37,561 nucleotides of DNA from Nitrosomonas sp. (GCA_008015595.1 SSFW01000134.1:1-37561); one strand, 5' to 3'. Numbered from the stretch's first letter, positions 30,103 through 37,561 are shown. Notes: generated from the sequence alone by a model not told the origin. Made by a program: numbers and translations.

Positions 30103-31254
30103 TTATTTATCTTCTGAGTCACGAAAGAATCGTTGTATCTCTAATATCTTATCTTTATTTTTGATAAGCGCTTCCACACAATCTTTATCAAGTTTGTTTT
30201 CAGATAGACGCTGCAGCATGACAAATGCTTCTTCGTTCGACCAAGCAGCTTTATACGTTCGACTGGAAGTCAAGGCATCAAATACATCAGCAACCGCACT
30301 GATTCTAGCTTCGATAGGAATCTCGTTGCCTTGAAGTTGGTTAGGATAACCGCTGCCGTCAATGGCTTCATGATGGTACTCTGCGATATTGCGCAAAATT
30401 TCAACATGTCCAAATGTACCCAAACTAAAATCTTTCAAAATACTATCAATAATTTCTCGTCCTTTGCCAGGGTGGGTTTTCATAACGGCAAATTCTTGAT
30501 CATCTAATTTACCCGGTTTACGCAAGATGCTATCTGGAATACCAATTTTCCCGATATCGTGGAGCGGGGAGAACAAAAAAATATGTTCGATCTGTTCATC
30601 ACGCAACTGATAGCGTTGCGCCAGTTCTTTTGCAATCAAACGCGCATAATGCGCTGTACGATCAACGTGGGAGCCGGTTTCCACATCGCGATAGTGCGTC
30701 ATACTGCGCGCTGCTTTTACTGCGGAGAGTAATGTGCGGATGGCTGTTAATTCACTGATAACCATTAGCGCAATCAAATGGCCATAAATGTCGATTTGAC
30801 GCAGAATCGGTGGTAAGAATGGATGCGATTCATAAGAGTTAAAAAATAAAAATCCTACGAATACACCACTTTGATACAGTGGCATGGTATAGCTCGCCTT
30901 ATAGCCTTTGGCTGCGATCAATTTTGTGTGCTGGTGGGCACCTTTATTAAAAATTGCTAAATCCTGAACGAGTCGAGGACGACGGCGCTTAATAATTTCC
31001 AGCAGGGACGGGGCGGAATCGAGAGAAGCTTCATAGGCAGTAATCGGGCTATTGCCGTCGTCGGTACTGTGGGTATAGGTTTTGAGTGTTCTCGTTTTCT
31101 CGTCAAGCAGCGCAATCGCCAAACGATCAATAAACGGAAAGTCTTCACGGATTAGCTGATGTAAAAAATTGAGCTTCTCAGATAGAGGACGGTTTTCATG
31201 TAGCTGCGCTAATGCGTCCTGGTGTGGAAATAAGTTCTCTTCGTCAGAATCCAT
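30103..31254 (-). CDS. GAF-HD-GYP domain protein, predicted cyclic-di-GMP phosphodiesterase
   Basis: A 383-residue cytosolic protein. An N-terminal GAF-like sensor domain (about 20-170) is followed by an HD-GYP domain (about 185-365). Metal-binding motifs are intact: H in ETGSHVDRTAHYA, HDIGKIG, the HPGKG segment, EYHHEAIDGSGYP and ISAVADVFDALTS. HD-GYP enzymes hydrolyse c-di-GMP to pGpG or GMP, lowering biofilm formation and raising motility. The GAF ligand is unknown. It lies 53 bp upstream of tex in the same direction and is divergent from the RIO kinase pair. Both ends look complete. Confidence 0.92.
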   Translation of the reverse strand: MDSDEENLFPHQDALAQLHENRPLSEKLNFLHQLIREDFPFIDRLAIALLDEKTRTLKTYTHSTDDGNSPITAYEASLDSAPSLLEIIKRRRPRLVQDLAIFNKGAHQHTKLIAAKGYKASYTMPLYQSGVFVGFLFFNSYESHPFLPPILRQIDIYGHLIALMVISELTAIRTLLSAVKAARSMTHYRDVETGSHVDRTAHYARLIAKELAQRYQLRDEQIEHIFLFSPLHDIGKIGIPDSILRKPGKLDDQEFAVMKTHPGKGREIIDSILKDFSLGTFGHVEILRNIAEYHHEAIDGSGYPNQLQGNEIPIEARISAVADVFDALTSSRTYKAAWSNEEAFVMLQRLSENKLDKDCVEALIKNKDKILEIQRFFRDSEDK

Positions 31255-31376
31255 GGTTGTTTGTAGTGAGTAATTTTCGCTAACTTTCGATGAGTAATCT
31301 TATTCTATTGCTCATGAAAGTTGTAAAGCGCTATTTTAATCGATTTGCGACCAACGGTCTGCTTCAATCATGCGCT

Positions 31377-31391
31377 GCGACAAATTGTCGC
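31377..31391. promoter_or_regulatory. 15-bp palindrome in the HD-GYP / RIO-kinase divergent region
   Basis: GCGACAA and TTGTCGC form exact 7-bp arms around one central base, midway between the divergent HD-GYP gene and the small gene at 31493. The size and position fit an operator for a dimeric regulator acting on one or both promoters. No matching regulator gene is nearby. Confidence 0.3.
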
Positions 31392-31492
31392 GCGGCAATA
31401 TGTCACATTCCAAAGTAATTTTTTTAACTTTACAATGCGGCCATGAGTAAATCATTGCAGTAATGAATGACCTTACTAACTAGGAGATCCGT

Positions 31493-31678
31493 ATGACGCT
31501 CAAACATAATCAGCATGGTGTTTCGTCTCACTCTAGCAAAGTTACAATTGGGACCAGTGAGTTCGGTGAAAACAAGCCACAAACGAAATCGATCAAGCAG
31601 AATACAACGACACATTTAAGTCAGATGGAAGATGCATCCTGGCATCGCAGTAAATCAGCACGTTTTCAACAAAATTGA
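31493..31678 (+). CDS. Small polar protein of unknown function upstream of the RIO kinase
   Basis: A 61-residue, highly polar protein rich in Ser, Thr, Lys, Gln and His, with no Cys and no hydrophobic segment; it is probably disordered. I do not recognise a family. A strong Shine-Dalgarno (TAGGAGA, 6-7 bp before ATG 31493) argues that it is translated. It ends 41 bp before the RIO kinase and is likely in the same operon. The many Ser/Thr and adjacency to a kinase make it a possible substrate or partner (inference only). Confidence 0.6.
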   Translation: MTLKHNQHGVSSHSSKVTIGTSEFGENKPQTKSIKQNTTTHLSQMEDASWHRSKSARFQQN

Positions 31679-31719
31679 GCAATTAATCAATTGTTTTCTA
31701 CTATAGAGATGAGACAAAA

Positions 31720-32592
31720 ATGAAAACCCCTAAACAAATCGAATCATTGATAGAAGAAGGTTTAGTTGATTCAGTGATTTGCCAACTCATGAGTGGTAAA
31801 GAAGCGTTGGTTTATGTTGTGCAATGTGGAAGTGAACTGCGATGTGCCAAAGTATACAAAGAAACACATCGACGCAATTTTCGGCATAGCGCAAATTATA
31901 CTGAAGGCCGTTACTTGAAAAATTTTCGTCGTACACGTGAGATTCAGAAACGAAGCTGCTTTGGAAAAGTAGCTCGAGAAGAGGCCTGGCAGAATACTGA
32001 AATTAATGCATTATGCCGACTGAGTGCAGCAGGTGTAAAAGTTCCAAGGTACATTAATTTCTTCGAGGGTGTGCTTTTAATGGAACTTATCACGGATTCC
32101 CAAGGTAATGTGGCACCTCGTTTGAACGATATCAGGTTAACGACGGAACAAGCGAAATCCTATCACACATTACTGATTAATCAGGTGGTTCGTATGCTAT
32201 GTCGTGGCATGATTCATGGTGATTTATCCGAATACAATGTATTGCTTGGTTCCCAAGGACCTGTAATCATCGATTTTCCGCAAGCCATTTATGCGGTAGA
32301 GAATAATAATGCGCGTTGGCTTTTGAAGCGAGATATTGACAATATCACAAAATATTTTAGTCGTTTTTCCCCTGAACTCGCTAAGACAGATTTTGGATCG
32401 GAAATTTGGTCACTATACGAACGCGGGAAACTAGATTGGGATACTCCATTGACAGGCGTATTGGTAGAAACACATAAGCCAGTCAATATTGATGGGCTAC
32501 TAAAAACGATCGATTCGGTTATGAAGAAAGAACTGGCGTGGCAGCGCTATAAACAAGAGCGATGGACAAGTCAGCGAAGCTTAGCTTTCTAA
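31720..32592 (+). CDS. RIO1-family serine protein kinase
   Basis: A 290-residue RIO-type atypical kinase. A Gly-poor ATP-binding start (GKEALVYVVQC) is followed by the ATP-binding Lys in RCAKVYKE. The long basic insert typical of RIO1 (HRRNFRHSANYTEGRYLKN...) comes next, then hinge LLMELI. The catalytic loop is HGDLSEYN (D168, N173) and the metal-binding motif is IIDFPQA (D185). All catalytic residues are present. Bacterial RIO kinases are known but their targets are largely unknown; archaeal and eukaryotic ones act in ribosome maturation. It follows a small polar protein gene by 41 bp. Confidence 0.9.
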   Translation: MKTPKQIESLIEEGLVDSVICQLMSGKEALVYVVQCGSELRCAKVYKETHRRNFRHSANYTEGRYLKNFRRTREIQKRSCFGKVAREEAWQNTEINALCRLSAAGVKVPRYINFFEGVLLMELITDSQGNVAPRLNDIRLTTEQAKSYHTLLINQVVRMLCRGMIHGDLSEYNVLLGSQGPVIIDFPQAIYAVENNNARWLLKRDIDNITKYFSRFSPELAKTDFGSEIWSLYERGKLDWDTPLTGVLVETHKPVNIDGLLKTIDSVMKKELAWQRYKQERWTSQRSLAF

Positions 32593-32983
32593 AAGGAATC
32601 TCTTTTTTATTACTCGGTTAATAGAAATTATTAATTTTTACGCAACAAGTTAGATTTTTGTGTCTCCCTCCTAGCGGCGCGTTTAAGTGATTCTTCCCCC
32701 CCACCTTGATCATTTAAAATCACGCGCCGCTTCTTTATGATGTTTGCCATCAAATTGTTATTTTGACCTACGTTTTCGCTTGCAAATATAAATTCAGATT
32801 TTTGCAAAGTGCCTGAACGCAGTACACTGCATTTTTTATTGTCTGTGTACTGTCAGTTTATGGTGTTAGATAGCGAGAGAAGCTAGAAATAACCGGTTTT
32901 TCTCGCATAGTTCCAAAAGAAAATATTATCTGTATTAGTTAAATTAACAGCTCTTTGACGTTATATATACAAGGAAGCTGAAA
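32593..32983. other. 391-bp intergenic region with two inverted repeats
   Basis: No protein gene is supported. A G+C-rich inverted repeat (32673-32731) and a second one, CAGTACAC (32820-32827) with GTGTACTG (32845-32852) enclosing an A/T-rich loop, are the main structures. The remainder is A+T-rich and probably contains the promoter of the methyltransferase gene, whose Shine-Dalgarno AAGGAAG is at about 32971-32977. Such a long structured leader is unusual in this window. Confidence 0.45.
32673..32731 (+). terminator. Long G+C-rich stem-loop after the RIO kinase
   Basis: AGCGGCGCGT (32673-32682) pairs exactly with ACGCGCCGCT (32722-32731). The stem can extend through TTAAGTGAT against ATCATTTAA with a 4-nt bulge and one mismatch. 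TTCTTTATG follows on the plus strand, a poor U-tract. It may be the RIO kinase terminator or a REP-like mobile hairpin. Confidence 0.45.
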
Positions 32984-33574
32984 ATGAAAAAAGTCCTGAA
33001 CGTAGGGGGAAACAATAAATCGATCCCACTGCCGCCCCAGTATGTAGAGTTTGAACATCTACTGCTCGATATTGACCCGCGAGGCGAGCCTGATTTTGTG
33101 TGCGATGCACGGAATTTGGCAACTCTGGATGCTGACCAGTTTGATGCAATCTATTGTTCACATAACCTTGAGCACTATTATCGGCATGACGTCAAGAAGG
33201 TTCTGAACGGTTTCTTGCATGTTCTGAACGAGAATGGATTTGTCCATATCCGGGTGCCAGATATTCAAGAAGTTATGCGCATTACGATGGAGCGGAATCT
33301 AGATCTTGATGATTTTTTGTATCAATCTTCCGCTGGGCCGATTATGGTGTCAGATGTTTTATATGGCTATAGTGTCGAAATCGAGCGTAGTGGGCAAGAT
33401 TTCTTCAGTCACAAAACAGGTTTTACTCAGAAATCACTTGAGAAAGCGCTACAAAATGCAGGTTTCTATAAAATATATACTACAACAAGAAATCTTGAAA
33501 TTGTTGCGTTAGCGTTTAAGGGCGTACCTGACAGCTATGTAAGCTCTCTTTTTGATCTACCGTTGCTCAGTTGA
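32984..33574 (+). CDS. Class I SAM-dependent methyltransferase (type 11-like)
   Basis: A 196-residue methyltransferase. Motif I is KVLNVGGNNKSIPL, followed by acidic LLLDIDPRG and VCDARNL, and then DAIYCSHNLEHYY (motif IV-like). The core is short but complete, with a C-terminal part (GFTQKSLEKALQNAGF) typical of type 11 methyltransferases. These often modify sugars, lipids or small molecules; the substrate is unknown. It lies close to a SPINDLY-type glycosyltransferase, so glycan or protein modification is plausible. It is preceded by a 391-bp structured region and followed by a decayed IS, indicating an accessory location. AAGGAAG lies 6 bp before the ATG. Confidence 0.8.
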   Translation: MKKVLNVGGNNKSIPLPPQYVEFEHLLLDIDPRGEPDFVCDARNLATLDADQFDAIYCSHNLEHYYRHDVKKVLNGFLHVLNENGFVHIRVPDIQEVMRITMERNLDLDDFLYQSSAGPIMVSDVLYGYSVEIERSGQDFFSHKTGFTQKSLEKALQNAGFYKIYTTTRNLEIVALAFKGVPDSYVSSLFDLPLLS

Positions 33575-34057
33575 ATTTCTTTGGATGATATTTCCTGCCG
33601 CTTGCAGCGTAGAATTTGTGGATGAGCGAATATATACATAAGAGTCATAATGTCAAGTTTTACTGTACCACTTAGTATTTCTGGCAAGATACAGAGGTGT
33701 AGTTTTTGATGAGCAAGTTAATGTTGTTTTCAAAGGTATTTGCCTTGAATTGGCAGAGCGCTATCAAGTGAAGTTTTTAGAGATCGGTACTGATAAGGAT
33801 CATCTTGATTTCTTGGTATAGTCAGTGCCGACATAAGTGCTACTAGCTTATTAAGAGCATAACTGCACGAGAAATTTTCAAGCGTTACCCTCGTTAAGAA
33901 GAAACTATGGGGCGAAGAATTTTGGGCTGATGGTTATTTTGCGAGTACGGTTAGTAATTTTGAGACCAAATACCCTGCTACTTGTGGCGGGGTTCTTTAT
34001 CGAGTTGCAGCAAAATGTTGCTTAACTTTGTGTCCAGAAAAGTGTAGCCACATCAAT
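33575..34057. other. 483-bp region without an intact gene, holding an IS200/IS605 remnant
   Basis: Between the methyltransferase and the OGT-like gene there is no intact reading frame. The interval 33650-33960 is a decayed tnpA. The last 90 bp carry no recognised feature; TGGCGGGG near 33983 is not part of a clear stem. Confidence 0.6.
33650..33960 (+). mobile_element. Decayed IS200/IS605-type transposase (tnpA) remnant
   Basis: Conceptual translation across frames recovers a TnpA-like sequence. ATG TCA AGT TTT ACT GTA then, after a 2-base loss, HLVF..RYRGVVFDEQVN and AERYQVKFLEIGTDKDH. This is interrupted by TAG where Gln is expected before SVPT, then TAREIFKRYP and, one frame on, KKLWGEEFWADGYFASTV. 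The HUH motif (DHxH in the family) reads DHLD, so the second His is lost. At least three frame changes and several stops make it non-functional. No tnpB and no intact ends are seen. Confidence 0.7.
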
Positions 34058-36292
34058 CTAAGAATGTGCTACTAGCGGCTTTTTAGTTTCAGAGGTTACA
34101 CACTTCCAGAAACCTAGTGCATTTTTATCATTCTCGCTACATAGTTGCTTGCTTTTAGGCATGCAACTATGTAATAACTCCAGCGCTTTTCTTGCCTGAA
34201 TAAAACCGGGCTGCTGCTGAAGTACTACTTGAAAAGCCTGTTCTGCTCCAGTGAGATCGCCGCTACTACTGAGCAGCGCACCTAGATTAAACCAGGCTAT
34301 CCATTTATCCTTTGAACAAGAATATTTGATCCACTGGTGATAAGTTTGGATTGCACTGATTATATCGTCTTGGGCCTGAAGTTTTTCTGCTTTGATGACA
34401 ATATCGGTAAGTTGTTTTAACTTCTGGGGTTGTTCGGAAACTGAAGCAGCCTGTTTGGTAGACTGGACTGAAGATACCTGATAATTAAAGGCAGCAACCA
34501 GATTAGTGTAATGTGTTTCCAGATTTCTGGCGAACCGGGTAGTGTCAAACAGTGGGCTATTTATTTTGGCATCAGCCAGTTTCTTGCGTAATTTTTTTAG
34601 TACTTTAGGATTTTGTGCTAGCTCGACAGCCTTATCTTCGTAGAATTTCAAATCGTAAGTGATGAGCTCAGGTAAATCTGCGGTTGTCAACAAGGCACCG
34701 GCCATTCGGGAGGCGAACGAGCGGCCACATAGCGTAAGAACAGGAAGCCCAACCCACAAGGAATCATTGGCTGTAGTTCCAGCATTGAAAGGAAATGTAT
34801 CTAGAAATAGATCGGCAACATGATAGCGTGCTAGATAGTCAGCTGGCAGGGTGCGTTTTGCAAAAATCAATCGAGTTGGGTCGATACCTTGCAATTCTGC
34901 TTGCTTCTTGAGATTGGATTTTGCCCAAGGATTATCAGCAAGTAACCATAAAACGCTTTCAGGAACACGTCGTAAAATATTCATCCATGTAGTAAATACT
35001 TCCAGAGTGTATTTGTGATTGTTATTGAAGGAGCAGAATACAAATTTATTTTTGGGTAGTCCGCAAGATTCCCTAGTAGGAGCGGAACTGATTTCACGCT
35101 TGCGATCACTGACTTGGTATATATCAGGCATGTAGAGGGGCTTCTCTGAATAAAAATTTGCGTACTCTTGGGGAATTAAGAAACGATCTGCAATTACATA
35201 GTCTATACAGGGTAGCCCCGTTGTCGCGGGGAGTCCTAGGTAGGTGACTTGGATGGGTGCAGGGCGATGCGCTAGCATTTGGATTCTAGCGTTGCTTGTT
35301 TGACCGTGTAGATCAACCAGAATGTCAATTTCATACTCGCGGATCAGTCGGGCGGAATCTGCTTCATTTAGCTCGTGAATTGGGATGTAATGATCTACTC
35401 CCTGAATAATGCGCTGGCGTAAGTTCGAACCATCATTTGGTGACCAGCAGAAAGCGTAAATCTCAAATTTATCTTTGTCATGTTGCTCAAATAACTCAAC
35501 AGTCAGCATAGCAACGGGGTGTGTGCAGAAATCACCAGAGCAATAGGCGATACGAATTTTTTTATGCTGATAGCCATTGGGTGGAGCAAGCCTAGGTAGA
35601 TCAGTGGGTATCTTTGCTCGGCTATAGTTCAGTGCGCCCTCAAGCTGAGTATAGGGGTCATCGGAAATATTCAGCATAGCAAGCGCTGAAGTCGCTTTTC
35701 GCAACGCACTTTCTCCGGTAGCACCAACTGACTCATAAATTGGCCAGCGACATTGTTTTTGACGCATAAAAATCAAATGATGAATAACATCCGACTGGTT
35801 TGGTTTTAGTAATAGGCTTTTTTCTAGAGCTTCACATGCAAGTTGGTATTGTTTGAGCGTTTCTTGTAGTCGACCAGTGCTATTCAGTGCTAAAACGAGA
35901 ATAGCAAGATCGTCAGGTACGGCTGAATTGGCAGTTTCTTCTACTTGTTTCCATTGAGCAAGCGCTGCTTGAGTATTATTCAACCGTTCGTAAATCAATC
36001 CAAGGTTGAAACGTGCTGCAATAAAATTGGGTTTAATGGCTAGTGCTGCTTCATAAGCTTCTCGGGCACCAATAAAATCTTTTTCTGAAAATAGGCTGAC
36101 ACCCAGATTGAACCAAGCGAATACATCGTCTGTAGTGTGATTGCGCTTGAGCCAAGTTTGATATAGTACAGCGGCTAGACTCGACGGGAAGTTTTTTTGA
36201 TTGGCGTAAGTAATAAGATCTGAAAATTTAACAACTCTTTGCCAGATACCTTGAATCCAGGCGGTATAGTCAGAATGCGGCTGATCGTACAT
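34058..36292 (-). CDS. TPR-containing SPINDLY/OGT-type O-GlcNAc transferase (GT41)
   Basis: A 744-residue cytosolic protein. N-terminal TPRs (about 40-185, with AWFNLGVSLFSEKDFIGAREAYEAAL) precede a two-part GT41 catalytic domain (about 243-610). The first part begins IRIAYCSGDFCTHPVAM, where the catalytic-region His is seen. ILVDLHG and RPAPIQVTYLGLPATTG follow. The UDP-GlcNAc-binding half contains FVFCSFNNNHKYT, LLADNPWAK and FPFNAGTTANDSLWVGLPVLT. An extra TPR (about 658-710) follows the catalytic domain, which is less common. Family members attach GlcNAc, fucose or other sugars to Ser/Thr of proteins. It lies directly downstream of a Ser/Thr-rich repeat protein gene on the same strand, a likely substrate. 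GGGAGAG precedes the ATG. Confidence 0.92.
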   Translation of the reverse strand: MYDQPHSDYTAWIQGIWQRVVKFSDLITYANQKNFPSSLAAVLYQTWLKRNHTTDDVFAWFNLGVSLFSEKDFIGAREAYEAALAIKPNFIAARFNLGLIYERLNNTQAALAQWKQVEETANSAVPDDLAILVLALNSTGRLQETLKQYQLACEALEKSLLLKPNQSDVIHHLIFMRQKQCRWPIYESVGATGESALRKATSALAMLNISDDPYTQLEGALNYSRAKIPTDLPRLAPPNGYQHKKIRIAYCSGDFCTHPVAMLTVELFEQHDKDKFEIYAFCWSPNDGSNLRQRIIQGVDHYIPIHELNEADSARLIREYEIDILVDLHGQTSNARIQMLAHRPAPIQVTYLGLPATTGLPCIDYVIADRFLIPQEYANFYSEKPLYMPDIYQVSDRKREISSAPTRESCGLPKNKFVFCSFNNNHKYTLEVFTTWMNILRRVPESVLWLLADNPWAKSNLKKQAELQGIDPTRLIFAKRTLPADYLARYHVADLFLDTFPFNAGTTANDSLWVGLPVLTLCGRSFASRMAGALLTTADLPELITYDLKFYEDKAVELAQNPKVLKKLRKKLADAKINSPLFDTTRFARNLETHYTNLVAAFNYQVSSVQSTKQAASVSEQPQKLKQLTDIVIKAEKLQAQDDIISAIQTYHQWIKYSCSKDKWIAWFNLGALLSSSGDLTGAEQAFQVVLQQQPGFIQARKALELLHSCMPKSKQLCSENDKNALGFWKCVTSETKKPLVAHS

Positions 36293-36314
36293 TCAATGCT
36301 CTCCCAGAGAAAGA

Positions 36315-36347
36315 CCACGGTATAGATCACGAGATACTATACCGTGG
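36315..36347 (-). terminator. 11-bp stem-loop between the repeat-protein gene and the OGT-like gene
   Basis: CCACGGTATAG (36315-36325) pairs exactly with CTATACCGTGG (36337-36347) around an 11-nt loop. On the minus strand it is followed by TCTTTCTC. It could attenuate transcription from the repeat-protein gene into the OGT-like gene, leaving some read-through. Confidence 0.45.
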
Positions 36348-36381
36348 GATAAGTTGTGCAGCGTTATGGATTTGTTTCCGA

Positions 36382-37560
36382 TTAGAAGTGCAGATAAGGA
36401 ATCTGATCGGTGGTAAGCACTGCGATTTGATCTGATGTCAATGCTCTTACCTGATCGGTAGATAACGCATCGATCTGATCTGTACTTAGATTCGGGATAT
36501 GATCTGTTGTCAACGCAGCAACTTGTGTTGTAGTCAATTGCTGTATTTGCGTTGTTGAAAGACCATTGGTGATTTGGTCTGTATTAAACAGTTTAATCTG
36601 GATAGCAGACAATGCTTGCAAATCCTCGCTTTCTAGGTTGGATATATGTTCCGTGGTTAAACCAGAAATCTGCTCACTCGTTAGAGCGCTGATTTGTGCT
36701 GTGGTTAGTGCCTGAATATCTTCTGTTCCGAGTGTGCTGATTTGCTCCGATGTCATTGCTGCAATCTGTGCGGCATTCAGTCCCTGGATTTGCTCGGTCG
36801 ATAAACTATCAATCTGATCAGTGGTTAGTGCCCTGATCTGCAAGGATGACAATGCTTTGATATTGTCGCTGCTCAGTTGCGCTAAATCATCAGTTTCAAA
36901 GACTGCAATTTGATTCACACTGAGTGCGGCAATTTGTGCATATTGCAATGCAGCTGCTTGGCTGGTAGTTAGTGCCACAACCTGATCAGTACCAAGTCCC
37001 TTGATCTGCGTTGCAGTTAGTGCGGCCACATCTTCGGTGTCGAGCGCGGCTATTTGATCGCTGTCAAGGCTGTTCAACTGAGTTGTGGACAATGCAGCGA
37101 CCTGGGTGCTGGTCAATAACTGGATATTATCGCTTGTTAAACTTGACATTTGGTCAGTAGTAAGGCCTTTGATCTGAGCAGCAGTTAGTACCTGAATTTG
37201 ATCAGATGTCATATTGTTGAGCTGATCGCTTGTGAAAGCGGCGATCTGTTTGGCTGAGAATGCAGCAATTTGACTACTTGTCATAGCAGCAAGATCATCC
37301 GTTTCAATATTGGCGATTTGATCAGTCGTAAGTCCCTTGATCTGATTGGCAGTCAATGCCTGCAGTTGATCAGAAGTTAAGTCTTGGATTTGTGTCGTAC
37401 CAAGTCCCTTGATCTGCGTTGCAGTTAGTGCGGCCACATCTTCGGTGTCGAGCGCGGCTATTTGATCGCTGTCAAGGCTGTTCAACTGAGTTGTGGACAA
37501 TGCAGCGACCTGGGTGCTGGTCAATAACTGGATATTATCGCTTGTTAAACTTGACATTTG
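36382..37560 (-). CDS. Ser/Thr-rich octapeptide-repeat protein, C-terminal part (5' end outside window)
   Basis: The frame is open to the right edge, so only the C-terminal 392 residues are visible; the real start lies beyond the window. Nearly the whole visible part is an octapeptide repeat with consensus L-[ST]-x-[DT]-Q-[IV]-x-[AGL], about 49 units, ending in PYLHF. One unit (FNTDQITNG) has an extra residue. The DNA repeats with a 24-bp period. Similar LTTxQIxAL repeats occur in large betaproteobacterial proteins annotated as surface or haem-utilisation proteins; this is family recollection. I infer a large extracellular repeat or adhesin-like protein. There is no Cys, no signal and no C-terminal anchor in view. 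The block is Ser/Thr rich and upstream of an OGT, which may glycosylate it. Confidence 0.8.
   Translation of the reverse strand, partial: QMSSLTSDNIQLLTSTQVAALSTTQLNSLDSDQIAALDTEDVAALTATQIKGLGTTQIQDLTSDQLQALTANQIKGLTTDQIANIETDDLAAMTSSQIAAFSAKQIAAFTSDQLNNMTSDQIQVLTAAQIKGLTTDQMSSLTSDNIQLLTSTQVAALSTTQLNSLDSDQIAALDTEDVAALTATQIKGLGTDQVVALTTSQAAALQYAQIAALSVNQIAVFETDDLAQLSSDNIKALSSLQIRALTTDQIDSLSTEQIQGLNAAQIAAMTSEQISTLGTEDIQALTTAQISALTSEQISGLTTEHISNLESEDLQALSAIQIKLFNTDQITNGLSTTQIQQLTTTQVAALTTDHIPNLSTDQIDALSTDQVRALTSDQIAVLTTDQIPYLHF
36989..37153. repeat. First copy of a 165-bp exact higher-order repeat
   Basis: Identical base by base to 37397-37561, offset 408 bp (17 x 24 bp, i.e. 17 octapeptides). 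The second copy reaches the window edge, so the identical tract may be longer. Identity at synonymous positions, not only at the amino-acid level, points to recent duplication or gene conversion inside the coding repeat. Confidence 0.97.
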
Positions 37561-37561
37561 G
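37397..37561. repeat. Second copy of the exact higher-order repeat (runs to window edge)
   Basis: Exact copy of 36989-37153 inside the octapeptide-repeat gene. It ends at the last base of the window, so its true extent cannot be seen. Such units make the array length prone to change and are difficult for short-read assembly. Confidence 0.97.

Noticed and set aside
31430-31615. Minus-strand 61-codon frame opposite the small gene at 31493
   Set aside because: The plus-strand gene has a clear AGGAG Shine-Dalgarno and sits in line with the RIO kinase; the minus frame has no such support.
36382-37561. CRISPR-like array because of the regular 24-bp period
   Set aside because: There are no distinct repeats and spacers; the period is coding (octapeptide) and the frame is open throughout.

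Overview
The window looks like chromosomal DNA of a moderately A+T-rich betaproteobacterium. A Nitrosomonadaceae (Nitrosomonas-like) host is my best guess. The basis is overall protein resemblance (SucCD, UbiK, FdxA, RlmI, Tex, an SPOR-type surface protein) plus a decaheme cytochrome/MtrB-type porin pair. This is recognition from memory, not a database result. Most of the window is ordinary housekeeping sequence on both strands. The accessory material is concentrated at the two ends and around a few junctions.

Left end (1-3596): the 3' part of a very large gene that enters from outside the window. It carries two SPOR-like segments and then a long array of C-x13-C modules. Next come comM/yifB and ubiK on the minus strand, then an HU-like histone (5931). 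A class II aldolase-like gene overlaps or abuts a large hybrid sensor kinase (dCache-HAMP-PAS-HK-REC-HPt). The kinase is followed closely by sucC-sucD, a small lipoprotein, a frameshifted dacB and a secreted RNase T2 with an SH3-like N-terminus.

Middle (16-25 kb): an orphan HEPN-type protein with an intact RNxxxH motif, tRNA-Asn(GTT) on the minus strand, rlmI, and a 7Fe/8Fe ferredoxin. These are followed by a Tat/Sec-exported transglutaminase-like protein whose catalytic Cys is Ser, an alpha/beta-hydrolase, a two-gene extracellular-electron-transfer cassette (DmsE/MtoA-like decaheme cytochrome then MtrB/PioB porin), and prfB with its classical programmed +1 frameshift.

Right part (25.7-37.5 kb): an animal-type haem peroxidase, tex with an IS-like inverted repeat at its stop codon, a GAF/HD-GYP c-di-GMP phosphodiesterase, and a small basic protein followed by a RIO kinase. 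Then come a SAM methyltransferase, a decayed IS200/IS605 tnpA, a SPINDLY/OGT-type O-GlcNAc transferase, and the 3' part of a giant Ser/Thr-rich octapeptide-repeat protein that runs off the right edge. The adjacency of an O-GlcNAc transferase to a Ser/Thr-rich repeat protein is the most attractive candidate for an undescribed system: a dedicated bacterial O-glycosylated repeat adhesin or surface fibre. Convergent gene pairs in this window are repeatedly separated by perfect 12-16 bp inverted repeats, mostly without a U-tract.
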